This document shows positions 19,295 through 28,516 of a DNA stretch of 64,000 bases, piece by piece (the first letter of the stretch is position 1; each line of letters begins with the position of its first letter). Source of the stretch: an uncultured Opitutia bacterium (GTDB taxonomy: Bacteria; Verrucomicrobiota; Verrucomicrobiia; Opitutales; UBA953); the NCBI GenBank assembly GCA_903850885.1, contig CAINMU010000001.1, positions 1-64,000 on the forward strand, written 5' to 3'. Both the position numbers and the translations under genes were made by a program. The notes under the pieces are model-generated. The model had not been told where the DNA came from and did no database searches. It worked only from the letters and a program-made list of their open reading frames with translations.

Positions 19295-20269
19295 ATGAAC
19301 CAACTCCACCCCACCCCCGCGACCCCTCCCTCCCCTCCCACCGCCGCGCTGCGCACCGACGCCACCCGGCTTTCTTGCCTGCTACTCCCCGTCGACCGCA
19401 TCGGCGAAACCGAACCAGCGACGGAGCCCGCCCGCTGGAACGAGCTTGATGCCCTGGGACAATATATGTTTCAAGCCAGCCGCTGGACCCGGCTTGAAGC
19501 CGCGGATGAGTTGCGCTTGGGTCACGGGATCAAAGCTGGGCGCAAGGCTGACGGCAGCCTGACTCCGGAAGCCAACGCGTGCTTTGACTTACTTGTTAAT
19601 TCGAACCTCCGGCTCGTTTATCATGCGGCCGCGCAACTTCGCCAACAACGCGACGAAATCTTGGAGCTGATGAGCGCGGGCAATGTCGGCCTCGTGGAAG
19701 CAGCCAGAGACTACGATGCCGACTTGGGCTTCCGCTTCAGTACTTATGCTTTTTGGAGCATTCGTAGCCGGATCCTCCGCGAACTTAATTCGTGTGGCCG
19801 GGCCGTCCACCTGCCGCGCAACATCCATGAACAACTCGCCAAATTACGGAAGATCGAGCACGAGCTGACGCAAAAACTCACCCGCGAACCGACGGACAGC
19901 GAATTGGCCACGAGTTTGGGTTGCGACATCGAAAAACTCGCCTCCCTGCGGGCGTATCAGCAACACGGCCTCTCCCTCGATGCTCCCGTGGACCAAGACA
20001 GCGAACTGACCTTCGGACAACGGCTCGTGGATGACACCGCGGAGACGCCGGCGGAAATCGCCGCTCGCACCTCTGATAACGAGCTAGTTCGCTTTCTACT
20101 TCGCGGCATTACCGAACGCGAAGCCGAAGTCCTTCGTCTGCGTGGAGGGATTGACTGTGAAGAACATACGCTCGAAGAAATCGGCCAGAAATTCGGGGTC
20201 AGTCGCGAACGCGTTCGACAAATCGAAGAGAAAGCGCTGAAAAAGTTACGCGAACAAATCCAGACCTGA
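19295..20269 (+). CDS. RNA polymerase sigma-70 family factor (RpoD/RpoS-like, no region 1.1)
   Basis: 324 aa; NLRLVYHAAAQL, ELMSAGNVGLVEAARDYDADLGFRFSTYAFWSIRSRI, region 4 ITEREAEVLRLRGG...TLEEIGQKFGVSRERVRQIEEKALKKLR. Confidence 0.92.
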   Translation: MNQLHPTPATPPSPPTAALRTDATRLSCLLLPVDRIGETEPATEPARWNELDALGQYMFQASRWTRLEAADELRLGHGIKAGRKADGSLTPEANACFDLLVNSNLRLVYHAAAQLRQQRDEILELMSAGNVGLVEAARDYDADLGFRFSTYAFWSIRSRILRELNSCGRAVHLPRNIHEQLAKLRKIEHELTQKLTREPTDSELATSLGCDIEKLASLRAYQQHGLSLDAPVDQDSELTFGQRLVDDTAETPAEIAARTSDNELVRFLLRGITEREAEVLRLRGGIDCEEHTLEEIGQKFGVSRERVRQIEEKALKKLREQIQT

Positions 20270-20311
20270 ACCCAGCCTTGTCTCATAGAGGTAAAGGCTC
20301 ACGATGAGGCC

Positions 20312-21628
20312 ATGCCCTCATTCCGCAGTCTGTTGAAAGCTGCCTGTGTTCTTGGCGTCGGCCTCACCGTCGCGGCAACGGGATCAGCCCAAGACCATGA
20401 TCCATTCGAGGATCCGCCGATTAACTACTCGAAGGCCACCGCGGTCGATGCGGCCTCCCGACTGAATGAGACGTTCCGGCTTAAGGCAGACGAAATCCGA
20501 AGTTGGCCCGCCCGTAGGCGTCTCCGCTGGCTGCTCGAGCAATTGGATATTCCGGTCGAATCACAACTTCTGGTTTTCAGCAAAACCAGTATTCAGCGGA
20601 AAATCATCAGCCCCGAAAACCCGCGGGTCTTATTTTTTTCCGACGAAGCCTATGTCGGTTGGGTTCCGGGGGGTGCCATGGAAATGGCGGTCTTTGATCC
20701 GACGCTTGGGCCCACTTTTTATATCTTAGACGCGCAAGAATCCGGCCCCGCACCGCTCCTGGCCCGCAGCGGGGAGTGCTTGCTCTGCCATAAGCGGCAT
20801 GAGCATACGCCCGGTCTACGGACCCGCTCGGTTTTTCCCGACGCGAACGGCGAACCGCTCAGCGGCTCAGGGAGCGCCAACATCGAACCCTCCACCCCCC
20901 TGGCAGATCGCTGGGGCGGCTGGTATGTTACGGGCGTCGAAGGAACGCTCCGCCATCGTGGTAACGTCACGGGTAAGACCACAGAAGAATTTGATGTTCC
21001 GGGCGCCAAGATAAGCCCCGCCCTTTCGACGCTCAAAGACTTCTTTGATACCCATCGTTACCCGCTTCAGACGAGCGACATCGTGCCCATGCTCATGCAC
21101 GACCACCAAGTGCATGTGCACAATGTCCTGGCCACCGCGAATCAGGACGCCCGCCTAGCCTTATACCGATGGCCGGCGATGCGCGCCATCTTAGGCCTGC
21201 CAGCCAATACTCCGCCCTCGGGATCTTGCCTCGTGGTATTCAATAGCCAGGCCGAAAAAGTACTCGATGCGCTTTTATGCCGAGACGAAGCACCCTTCCC
21301 CGCCGAGGGCATCAAAGGTAATGGCATCTTTGAGCCAGCCTATGCCCGCACGCGCAAACCGGACTCGAAGAATCGCTCCTTGCGCGACCTCGATCTCGCG
21401 ACACGGCTTTTCCAGTTTCGTTGCAGCCCCCTGATCTATTCGCACTCCTTTGCCACGCTCCCCAAAGAGCTGCGCGACATCATCCTTCTCAAGTTGGCCG
21501 CTGGCCTCCAAGCCGCCGAGCCTCCGGCGAGCTTCAAGCATCTGCCCAAGGAAGAGCGCCAAGCCATCTTTGAAATCATTTCCGCCACCTTGCCCAATCT
21601 GCCGGTCGGTTGGAAAAAGACGGAGTGA
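20312..21628 (+). CDS. secreted protein with one cytochrome c type CxxCH motif, function unknown
   Basis: 438 aa; signal peptide (LLKAACVLGVGLTVAATGSAQ); LLARSGECLLCHKRHEHTPGLRTRSVFPD; FDTHRYPLQTSDIVPMLMHDHQVHVHNVLA. Confidence 0.7.
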   Translation: MPSFRSLLKAACVLGVGLTVAATGSAQDHDPFEDPPINYSKATAVDAASRLNETFRLKADEIRSWPARRRLRWLLEQLDIPVESQLLVFSKTSIQRKIISPENPRVLFFSDEAYVGWVPGGAMEMAVFDPTLGPTFYILDAQESGPAPLLARSGECLLCHKRHEHTPGLRTRSVFPDANGEPLSGSGSANIEPSTPLADRWGGWYVTGVEGTLRHRGNVTGKTTEEFDVPGAKISPALSTLKDFFDTHRYPLQTSDIVPMLMHDHQVHVHNVLATANQDARLALYRWPAMRAILGLPANTPPSGSCLVVFNSQAEKVLDALLCRDEAPFPAEGIKGNGIFEPAYARTRKPDSKNRSLRDLDLATRLFQFRCSPLIYSHSFATLPKELRDIILLKLAAGLQAAEPPASFKHLPKEERQAIFEIISATLPNLPVGWKKTE

Positions 21629-21634
21629 AGTCAC

Positions 21635-21666
21635 AAAAAAGGCCGGACCCTACGGTCCGGCTTTTT
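21635..21666. terminator. Bidirectional Rho-independent terminator between convergent genes
   Basis: aaaaaaggccggaccctacggtccggcttttt: perfect stem with A- and T-tracts on either side. Confidence 0.88.
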
Positions 21667-21686
21667 GGCAATAACGGGTGAAATAT

Positions 21687-22472
21687 TTACTTGGCCAGCG
21701 AAGCGAGCTTCTCGCGAATCGCGTCGGCTTCGATCTGATAACCCTTATCCTTGGGGTGCAAGAAATCAGGCATGATCTCCTTGGTGAGCGTGCCGTCGGC
21801 CTGCAGGAATTTCGCACCGATATCGAAGTAATGCACCAGCTTGCCGTCGTCGAACTTCGAAATGATGGCATTAACGGCCTGATTCTTCGCACGACCTGGG
21901 TTAAGCTGAGCATCCTCTTTTTCGCCGCGCGGGAAGATGGCCAAGAGCAGGATCTTGGTACCAGCGGAACGCTTATGGATGGCATCGATGATATTTTTAA
22001 TCCCAGCCGCGATCTGCTGCGGAGAGTTATCCGCGGTGCTAGCGTTGTTCGTCCCGATCATCAGCACCACGACCTTAGGTTTGATGCCTTCGAATTCGCC
22101 GTTCTCGACGCGCCAAAGGACATGCTGGACGCGGTCGCCACCGATACCGAAATTCACGGCTTTATATTGGGCATACTCCTTATCGAAAAGCGGCTTCTGA
22201 TTATTCCAACCAGCCGTGATCGAGTCGCCCAAGAAGACCACCTGGGCTTCGCCTTTTTTCGCCTGCGCAAGAAAATCTTCGTGCGCCTTGGCGAAACCGG
22301 CATTCACCTTCCCGTCGGGTCCGAGCTTGGGGGCGGCCACGTCCGCAGGCTGGGCCGGGAGAGCGGGTGCCGCGGCTTTCTTGGGCGCAGCTTTCTTGGG
22401 AGCATCCGCGGCAAAAGCCGCCGTCGCACCCAGCATGGTTAAACTAAGGAGGAGGGAGGGACTGAATTTCAT
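21687..22472 (-). CDS. SGNH/GDSL-type esterase or lipase, secreted
   Basis: ORF 21687-22643; likely start MKFSPSLLLSLTMLGATAAFAAD. VVFLGDSITAGW, NFGIGGDRVQHVLWR, VVLMIGTNNAS, DFLHPKDKGYQIEADAI. Confidence 0.9.
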   Translation of the reverse strand: MKFSPSLLLSLTMLGATAAFAADAPKKAAPKKAAAPALPAQPADVAAPKLGPDGKVNAGFAKAHEDFLAQAKKGEAQVVFLGDSITAGWNNQKPLFDKEYAQYKAVNFGIGGDRVQHVLWRVENGEFEGIKPKVVVLMIGTNNASTADNSPQQIAAGIKNIIDAIHKRSAGTKILLLAIFPRGEKEDAQLNPGRAKNQAVNAIISKFDDGKLVHYFDIGAKFLQADGTLTKEIMPDFLHPKDKGYQIEADAIREKLASLAK

Positions 22473-22575
22473 AGGGGTGATAGAGGGGACATCGAAAACG
22501 CCAACGGGTTCCCGCCCCGTCAAGGATTGACTCGGGAGGCTTGCCCATGCCCGTGAAAAGGCCTTATTTTGCGGA

Positions 22576-22983
22576 ATGAGACCCCCGCTTCGATTCGTCA
22601 CGCCAGCCGAGGCCATTAAAGAAGAATATAAAGGGCGGAACAACTATTGGCTCTCCCGGCCTGGACTGACCGAAGCCAAGCAGCTCCAGCTCTGCCAAGC
22701 GACCTTACCCCCGGGCGAAGGACATAACTTCCATCGGCACCCCGAGCTGGAGGAGGTCATCTATGTGCTCTCGGGCGAAGTCGAACAATGGGTTGAAAAA
22801 GAATTCCGCCTCCTGGAGGCCGGAGAAGTCGCACACATTCCCGCCGGAGTCGTGCACGCCACCTTCAACAGTTCAAAGGCGGATGCCGTCATCTTGGCGA
22901 TCCTCTCACCTGGCGCGAGTACCGGGCCCTTCATGGTCGACGTCAGCGGCGACGCCCCTTGGGACCAAATCCGGAAGCGATAA
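22576..22983 (+). CDS. cupin domain protein
   Basis: 135 aa; LPPGEGHNFHRHPELEEVIYVLSGEVEQWVEKEF...GEVAHIPAGVVHATFN. Confidence 0.88.
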   Translation: MRPPLRFVTPAEAIKEEYKGRNNYWLSRPGLTEAKQLQLCQATLPPGEGHNFHRHPELEEVIYVLSGEVEQWVEKEFRLLEAGEVAHIPAGVVHATFNSSKADAVILAILSPGASTGPFMVDVSGDAPWDQIRKR

Positions 22984-22989
22984 GGTCGG

Positions 22990-23664
22990 TTACTTAAGTT
23001 CCTGAATCCGCACCTTGCGGTACCAAACGCGTTTGGCCTCATCCTGAAATCCGAGGTGGCCATCGGCGGGCCGGTCTTTCATCGGAGAAGCATCGAGGTC
23101 GAGCACGATGGTGCGCTCCCCGTTGAAGTCTACCGAGAGATGGCGCTGCTTCAAGGTGAGCGTATAGCGGTTCCACTCCCCGGGTGCCTTCACCATGTTT
23201 TTGGACGGCGCCATGGCCCGGATGATTCCACCGCAATCATGATTGCCCGGCTTCGCGAGACCGAAGGTGTCAAGGATCTGCAGCTCGATGCCTTTGGCCA
23301 CCGGATCGAGCGGATCGGCGACGCAGAAGAAGACGCCCGAGTTGCCCGTCGGTTCGATCTTAAATTCTAAGTCCAAGACGTAGTCGCGATACTTCCGTTC
23401 GGTAAAAATATAAGCATCGTAGCGCTGCCAGCCGGTTTCGCCAGCCCGAGGCTTAAGTGTGACCGTACCGTCGGCATCGTAGACCCAATTGCCCTTGGTC
23501 TTCCAGCCGCTGAGGTCTTTGCCATTAAAAAGAGCGACGAAACCAACGGCCTCAGAAGCGGGGTGGGCGACGGCCGCGACCGCTGGACTGACGGGAAAAT
23601 TCTCCTTGGCGGCGGGCACGACCAACGGGAGGAGCAGGCAGGCGAGCAAGGCGAAGCGAGGCAT
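22990..23664 (-). CDS. DUF1080 (3-keto-disaccharide hydrolase-like) secreted protein
   Basis: ORF 22990-23706; likely start MPRFALLACLLLPLVVPAA; EAVGFVALFNGKDLSGWKTKGNW...YRDYVLDLEFKIEPTGNSGVFF. Confidence 0.9.
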   Translation of the reverse strand: MPRFALLACLLLPLVVPAAKENFPVSPAVAAVAHPASEAVGFVALFNGKDLSGWKTKGNWVYDADGTVTLKPRAGETGWQRYDAYIFTERKYRDYVLDLEFKIEPTGNSGVFFCVADPLDPVAKGIELQILDTFGLAKPGNHDCGGIIRAMAPSKNMVKAPGEWNRYTLTLKQRHLSVDFNGERTIVLDLDASPMKDRPADGHLGFQDEAKRVWYRKVRIQELK

Positions 23665-23747
23665 ATCTACTCGGTAGCCGCCCCGCCGGCGAAGGCGAGC
23701 CTGCATCTTTCGTTGGACACCGCCCGCCTAATAATAAAGATAGTGCC

Positions 23748-25673
23748 ATGGGTCTCCCCGCCCGAACTTTCTTTTGCTTGCTGGCGGTGGCGAGCCTCTG
23801 CCCGGCCGCCCCGCCAGCCAACCTCGTTGTCGAAGGCGTCCCCGAGGCTCCCGCCACGCTTATCACCGAACTGGCTCCGTACATGAACCTCGGTGGCGCG
23901 AGCTTCCGCGGCTGGCATTCGACGCGTCGAGAAATTATCGTATCCACCCGCACCGGCGATGCCTCCCACCTCCACCTAGCGGCCGCACCGCTAGCGAAAC
24001 GGTTACCGCTAACGCATGGAGTTGAGCCGGTGAAGAGCGGCTGGATGCAACCCGGCGGTAAACTTTTACTCTACAGCATCGACGTGGGCGGAAGTGAAAA
24101 CTTCCAGCTTTACCTTCAGGACACCGAGGACCTGAAAGCCAAGGCCATCCTGCTAACTGATGGTAAGTCACGCAACACCGATCCCGTTTGGTCGAAAGAT
24201 GGCCGCCTGATTGCTTACGCGTCCAATCGACGGAACGGCAAAGATAGAGACATCGTCGTCGTGCAGGCCGATGCGACGCATACGGAAAAAATCCTGCTTT
24301 CGCCACCCTCGGTCGGCTGGGCGCCAGTGGAATGGTCCCAGCAAAACAATCAACTCCTCCTCCGCCAGTCTTTTGGCTTGAATGAAACGCGTCTCTGGCT
24401 CGCGGATATCCAGACGCAAAAGCGCACGCCAGTCACCCCAGGAAGCGGGCATGATTATCTGACGCAAATCGCCTTCGGAGAAAACGATCAAGCCGTGTAT
24501 GCTTTATCGAATCATGATTCGGACTTTTTAACGCCCACCCGCGTCGACGTCGCCACGGGAGAAATGCGGCAAATAGACCCTACCCAAAAATGGGACGGCG
24601 AAGAGTTGACCATTTCAGCCGACGGAAAAATCTTAGCTATCACCGTCAACGTGGAAGGCTTCTCCGAAATCCACGGTTGGGAAATCCCCTCCCTCCGCCC
24701 CGTCGCAGTGCCTAAAATCAAAGCAGGTATCGTGAGCAACCTTCTCTTCCGGCCGCAGAGCCATGAGCTTGGTTTTACTTTAAAAAGCGAGGATTCGGCG
24801 AGCGACACCTGGTCCGTTGACCTGGACTCCGGCAAGACCACGCGCTGGACGGATCGGACGACGAAACCGAAAAAAATCATCGAAGCGGTTGAGCCCACGA
24901 TTATCCGCGTTAAGAGCTTCGACGGCGTAAGCGTTCCCGCCTTGGTGTACTACCCTGACCCTAAAAAATTTCCCGGGCGCCGGCCAAGTCTCATGATGGT
25001 ACATGGCGGACCCGAGGGACAATCACGACCCGGCTATCGGGGTAGCCTCCTCTATTACCTGAACGAGTGGGGCGTGGCCTTGGTCTATCCGAATATTCGC
25101 GGCTCCACTGGCTACGGAAGAAAATACCTCAACCTGGACAATGGTCTTCTGCGCGAAGGGGCGCTTCGCGACATTGAAGCCATTTTAGATTGGACCTCCC
25201 AGTCGCCTAGACTGGATTCGCAAAAAATCGCCGTCTCGGGCGGGAGTTATGGTGGCTACGTAAGTTTGGCGTGCCTGGTTAATTTCCCGACGCGCTTTCG
25301 CTGCGGCGTGGATGAAGTCGGTATCGCCAACTTTGTTACCTTCCTGCACGATACCTCTGATTACCGACGCGGGGCGCGCCGTTTAGAATACGGCGACGAG
25401 CGTAAACCCGAGATTCGAGCCTTCTTGGAAAAGATCTCCCCGGCCAATCATGCCGATAAGATTCGTGCGCCGCTCCTGATTATCCAGGGGAAAAACGATC
25501 CGCGCGTGCCCGTTACCGAAGCCGAAAGGATGCGAGATGCCATCAGGGCCCAGGGCGGGACCGTCTGGTATCTCATGGCCAAAGATGAGGGTCACGGTTT
25601 CAGTAAAAAATCGAATATAGATTTCGGATTCCAGACGACGGCGCTTTTCTTGCAGGAATTCTTAATAAAATAA
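23748..25673 (+). CDS. S9 family peptidase (prolyl oligopeptidase-like)
   Basis: 641 aa; beta-propeller N-terminus; RRPSLMMVHGGPEGQSRPGY, PNIRGSTGYGRKYL, VSGGSYGGYVSLACLV, LLIIQGKNDPRVPVTEAERM, DEGHGF. Confidence 0.93.
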   Translation: MGLPARTFFCLLAVASLCPAAPPANLVVEGVPEAPATLITELAPYMNLGGASFRGWHSTRREIIVSTRTGDASHLHLAAAPLAKRLPLTHGVEPVKSGWMQPGGKLLLYSIDVGGSENFQLYLQDTEDLKAKAILLTDGKSRNTDPVWSKDGRLIAYASNRRNGKDRDIVVVQADATHTEKILLSPPSVGWAPVEWSQQNNQLLLRQSFGLNETRLWLADIQTQKRTPVTPGSGHDYLTQIAFGENDQAVYALSNHDSDFLTPTRVDVATGEMRQIDPTQKWDGEELTISADGKILAITVNVEGFSEIHGWEIPSLRPVAVPKIKAGIVSNLLFRPQSHELGFTLKSEDSASDTWSVDLDSGKTTRWTDRTTKPKKIIEAVEPTIIRVKSFDGVSVPALVYYPDPKKFPGRRPSLMMVHGGPEGQSRPGYRGSLLYYLNEWGVALVYPNIRGSTGYGRKYLNLDNGLLREGALRDIEAILDWTSQSPRLDSQKIAVSGGSYGGYVSLACLVNFPTRFRCGVDEVGIANFVTFLHDTSDYRRGARRLEYGDERKPEIRAFLEKISPANHADKIRAPLLIIQGKNDPRVPVTEAERMRDAIRAQGGTVWYLMAKDEGHGFSKKSNIDFGFQTTALFLQEFLIK

Positions 25674-25811
25674 GGCAGGCCCAGGGGGGCTTTATGATTT
25701 TAAATGAAGGCGCCCCGTTAATTTTGTAAGTATTTAGCCCTCGCAGGCCGGTAGGGCGCTGCGTTATTTTAACCCTGTGCCTAACCCCTTAGGCGCACCC
25801 CACATTCTTTT

Positions 25812-28244
25812 ATGAACTGCCTCAAACGCCTCACGGCGGCACTCTTGGTGTCGTCCCCTATTCTCGTTCGCGCCGGCGAAGCCGACATTAAGATTCCCGA
25901 CCTAGGAACTGTGACGTTTCTCAGCGGGGCGCTAACTGGCCCGCAAGTCCTCTGGATCGGACTAGTCGTCTGCGCTCTCGGCGTAGCTTACGGCTGGTGG
26001 CAATACTTGCAGACCCGCGCGATGCCCGTGCACCCATCGATGGCCGAAGTTTCCCAGATCATCTGGGAGACCTGCAAAACCTACCTACTCCAACAAGGTA
26101 AATTCTTGGCCGCGCTCTGGCTGCTCATCGCCGCTTGCATGATTTATTATTTCGGTGTCTTGGAACACAAATCGGTCAACCACGTCATCGTCATTCTCGG
26201 GGCCTCCGTCCTGGGCATCCTGGGGAGCTATGGCGTGGCTTGGTTCGGCATCCGAATCAACACCGTGGCTAATTCGCGCACCGCCTTCTCCGCCCTGCGC
26301 GGCAACCCCCTGGCCACCCTTCTCATTCCCTTGAAGTCGGGTATGAGCGTCGGGCTACTCCTCGTGGCGACCGAACTCTTCTTCATGATTTGTATCCTGG
26401 CGTTCTTGCCTAAGGAGCTGGCGGGTCCTTGCTTCATCGGCTTCGCTATCGGCGAATCGCTCGGCGCTTCGGCTCTTCGCATTTGCGGCGGCATCTTCAC
26501 CAAGATTGCGGACATCGGCGCTGACCTGATGAAAATTGTCTTCCAGCTTCCCGAAGATGATCCACGTAATCCGGGCGTCATCGCCGACTGTACGGGCGAT
26601 AACGCAGGCGACTCCGTCGGTCCGACAGCGGATGGTTTTGAAACTTACGGCGTCACGGGCGTTGCCCTGATTGCATTCCTCGCCCTGGCCCTGGCCGCCG
26701 ACCCCACCCTCTGCGCGACGTTGATCATCTGGCTCTTCGCGATGCGCATCCTGATGGTGCTTACCTCGGTCGCCAGCTATTGGGTGAATGACCTGACGAG
26801 CCACGTCATCTGGAAATCCGCTAAAGATTTCAACTTGGAGCAACCTCTCACTAATCTGGTCTGGATTACGTCCATCATTTCCATCGCGGTCACCTATATC
26901 GCCAGCTACGCGCTCTTGGCCAATCTGCCTGGCCATACCGGACTCTGGTGGGTCCTCTCGACCATCATCTCGTTGGGCACGCTCGCCGGCGCCTTGATTC
27001 CAGAATTCACCAAAGTATTTACCTCGACCGAAAGCCGTCACGTCAAAGAAGTCGTAACCTCTTCCGACCAAGGCGGTGCTTCGCTTAACATTCTCTCCGG
27101 CTTGGTGGCAGGTAACTTCTCCGCCTTCTGGACCGGCCTTTGCATCCTTGGCTTGATGCTGGGAGCTTACGTGCTCTCCACGCACGCGGCCGTGGCGGCC
27201 ATCATGCCGGCGCAATTTTCCTTCGCGGCCCCGATCTTCGCCTTCGGTCTGGTCGCCTTCGGCTTCCTCGGCATGGGCCCCGTCACCATCGCCGTGGATT
27301 CTTTCGGCCCCGTGACCGATAACGCCCAATCCGTCTATGAACTCTCCCAGATCGAAGCGCGCCCCGGAATCGCGGCAGAAATCCAACGCGACTTCGGCTT
27401 CACCCCTGATTTCGCCGGAGCCAAGCACCAACTCGAGAAAGGCGATGGCGCCGGTAACACCTTCAAGGCGACGGCCAAGCCCGTCTTAATAGGAACGGCA
27501 GTCGTAGGCGCGACCACGATGGTCTTCGGCATTATCATGATGTTGCAGGAGCACTTCCATCACCTGGATCCGAAATTCAACGTCTTAGAAAAACTTTCTT
27601 TGGTCCACCCGGAGGCCCTGATGGGCCTACTCATGGGCGGTGCCGTCATCTACTGGTTCACCGGCGCCTCCACCCAAGCGGTCGTCACCGGCGCCTACCG
27701 CGCAGTCGTTTATATTAAGGAGAATATGAAGTTGGACGCGACGACGGCCTCCATCGAATCTTCAAAGGAAGTCGTGCGAATCTGCACCCAGTATGCACAG
27801 AAAGGGATGATCAACATCTTCATCGCCATCTTCTGCTTCGCCCTCTCCCTCGCCTTCTTTGATCCATTCTTCTTCATCGGCTACCTCATCGGTATGGCCT
27901 TCTTCGGGCTTTATCAGGCCATCTTTATGGCCAATGCCGGCGGTGCGTGGGATAACGCCAAGAAGATCGTCGAGGTCGATCTCAAGGCCAAGGGCACCCC
28001 GCTCCACGCCGCGACGGTCGTCGGGGACACCGTCGGAGATCCTTTCAAGGACACCTCATCCGTTTCTCTCAATCCGGTCATCAAGTTCACTACGCTTTTC
28101 GGCCTCTTGGCGGTTGAGATCGCTGTACAAATGCCCGCCGGCCTCAAACTCGGCCTCGGCTCAGCCATCTTCATAGTCGCTTTATTCTACGTCTACCGGA
28201 GTTTCTACGGCATGCGCATCCCCGTGGAGGCCAAGAGTCGCTAA
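25812..28244 (+). CDS. hppA: membrane-bound ion-pumping pyrophosphatase
   Basis: 810 aa; polytopic; LPEDDPRNPGVIADCTGDNAGDSVGPTADGFETYGVTG, GPVTDNAQSVYE, GNTFKATAKPVLIG, GGAWDNAKK, VVGDTVGDPFKDTSSVSLN. Confidence 0.95.
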   Translation: MNCLKRLTAALLVSSPILVRAGEADIKIPDLGTVTFLSGALTGPQVLWIGLVVCALGVAYGWWQYLQTRAMPVHPSMAEVSQIIWETCKTYLLQQGKFLAALWLLIAACMIYYFGVLEHKSVNHVIVILGASVLGILGSYGVAWFGIRINTVANSRTAFSALRGNPLATLLIPLKSGMSVGLLLVATELFFMICILAFLPKELAGPCFIGFAIGESLGASALRICGGIFTKIADIGADLMKIVFQLPEDDPRNPGVIADCTGDNAGDSVGPTADGFETYGVTGVALIAFLALALAADPTLCATLIIWLFAMRILMVLTSVASYWVNDLTSHVIWKSAKDFNLEQPLTNLVWITSIISIAVTYIASYALLANLPGHTGLWWVLSTIISLGTLAGALIPEFTKVFTSTESRHVKEVVTSSDQGGASLNILSGLVAGNFSAFWTGLCILGLMLGAYVLSTHAAVAAIMPAQFSFAAPIFAFGLVAFGFLGMGPVTIAVDSFGPVTDNAQSVYELSQIEARPGIAAEIQRDFGFTPDFAGAKHQLEKGDGAGNTFKATAKPVLIGTAVVGATTMVFGIIMMLQEHFHHLDPKFNVLEKLSLVHPEALMGLLMGGAVIYWFTGASTQAVVTGAYRAVVYIKENMKLDATTASIESSKEVVRICTQYAQKGMINIFIAIFCFALSLAFFDPFFFIGYLIGMAFFGLYQAIFMANAGGAWDNAKKIVEVDLKAKGTPLHAATVVGDTVGDPFKDTSSVSLNPVIKFTTLFGLLAVEIAVQMPAGLKLGLGSAIFIVALFYVYRSFYGMRIPVEAKSR

Positions 28245-28262
28245 TCCGACCGGCCGACGGCC

Positions 28263-28297
28263 AAGAAGGGCTCCCCAATCGGGGAGCCCTTCTTTTT
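28263..28297 (+). terminator. Rho-independent terminator of hppA
   Basis: aagaagggctcccc-aatc-ggggagcccttcttttt. Confidence 0.9.
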
Positions 28298-28516
28298 GTC
28301 CGGATATCAGGGGGCTATATTATTTAAAAAAAATCTCCGGTGTCCCGATGGACAACCTACGGCCGACAGGCATAATAAAGGCCTCGGCCAGTTCTCCGCC
28401 CACCCCGGCAACCCTGTCCGATCCTTCCACTCCATTGATCACCATTCCAGCCGCGCGCCGTTTTCCAGCGGACCGCACGGCAGGGACGCCCTCTCTTCTT
28501 CTTAAAAAAACAAACC

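Noticed and set aside
25674-25811. GCCCT...AGGGC short inverted repeat upstream of hppA considered as an RNA regulatory element
   Set aside because: Only about 5 bp of stem, no conserved motif recognised.
26355-27431. 358-aa minus-strand ORF
   Set aside because: Antisense within hppA; low-complexity Gly/Asp/Glu/Arg composition typical of antisense of a hydrophobic protein.
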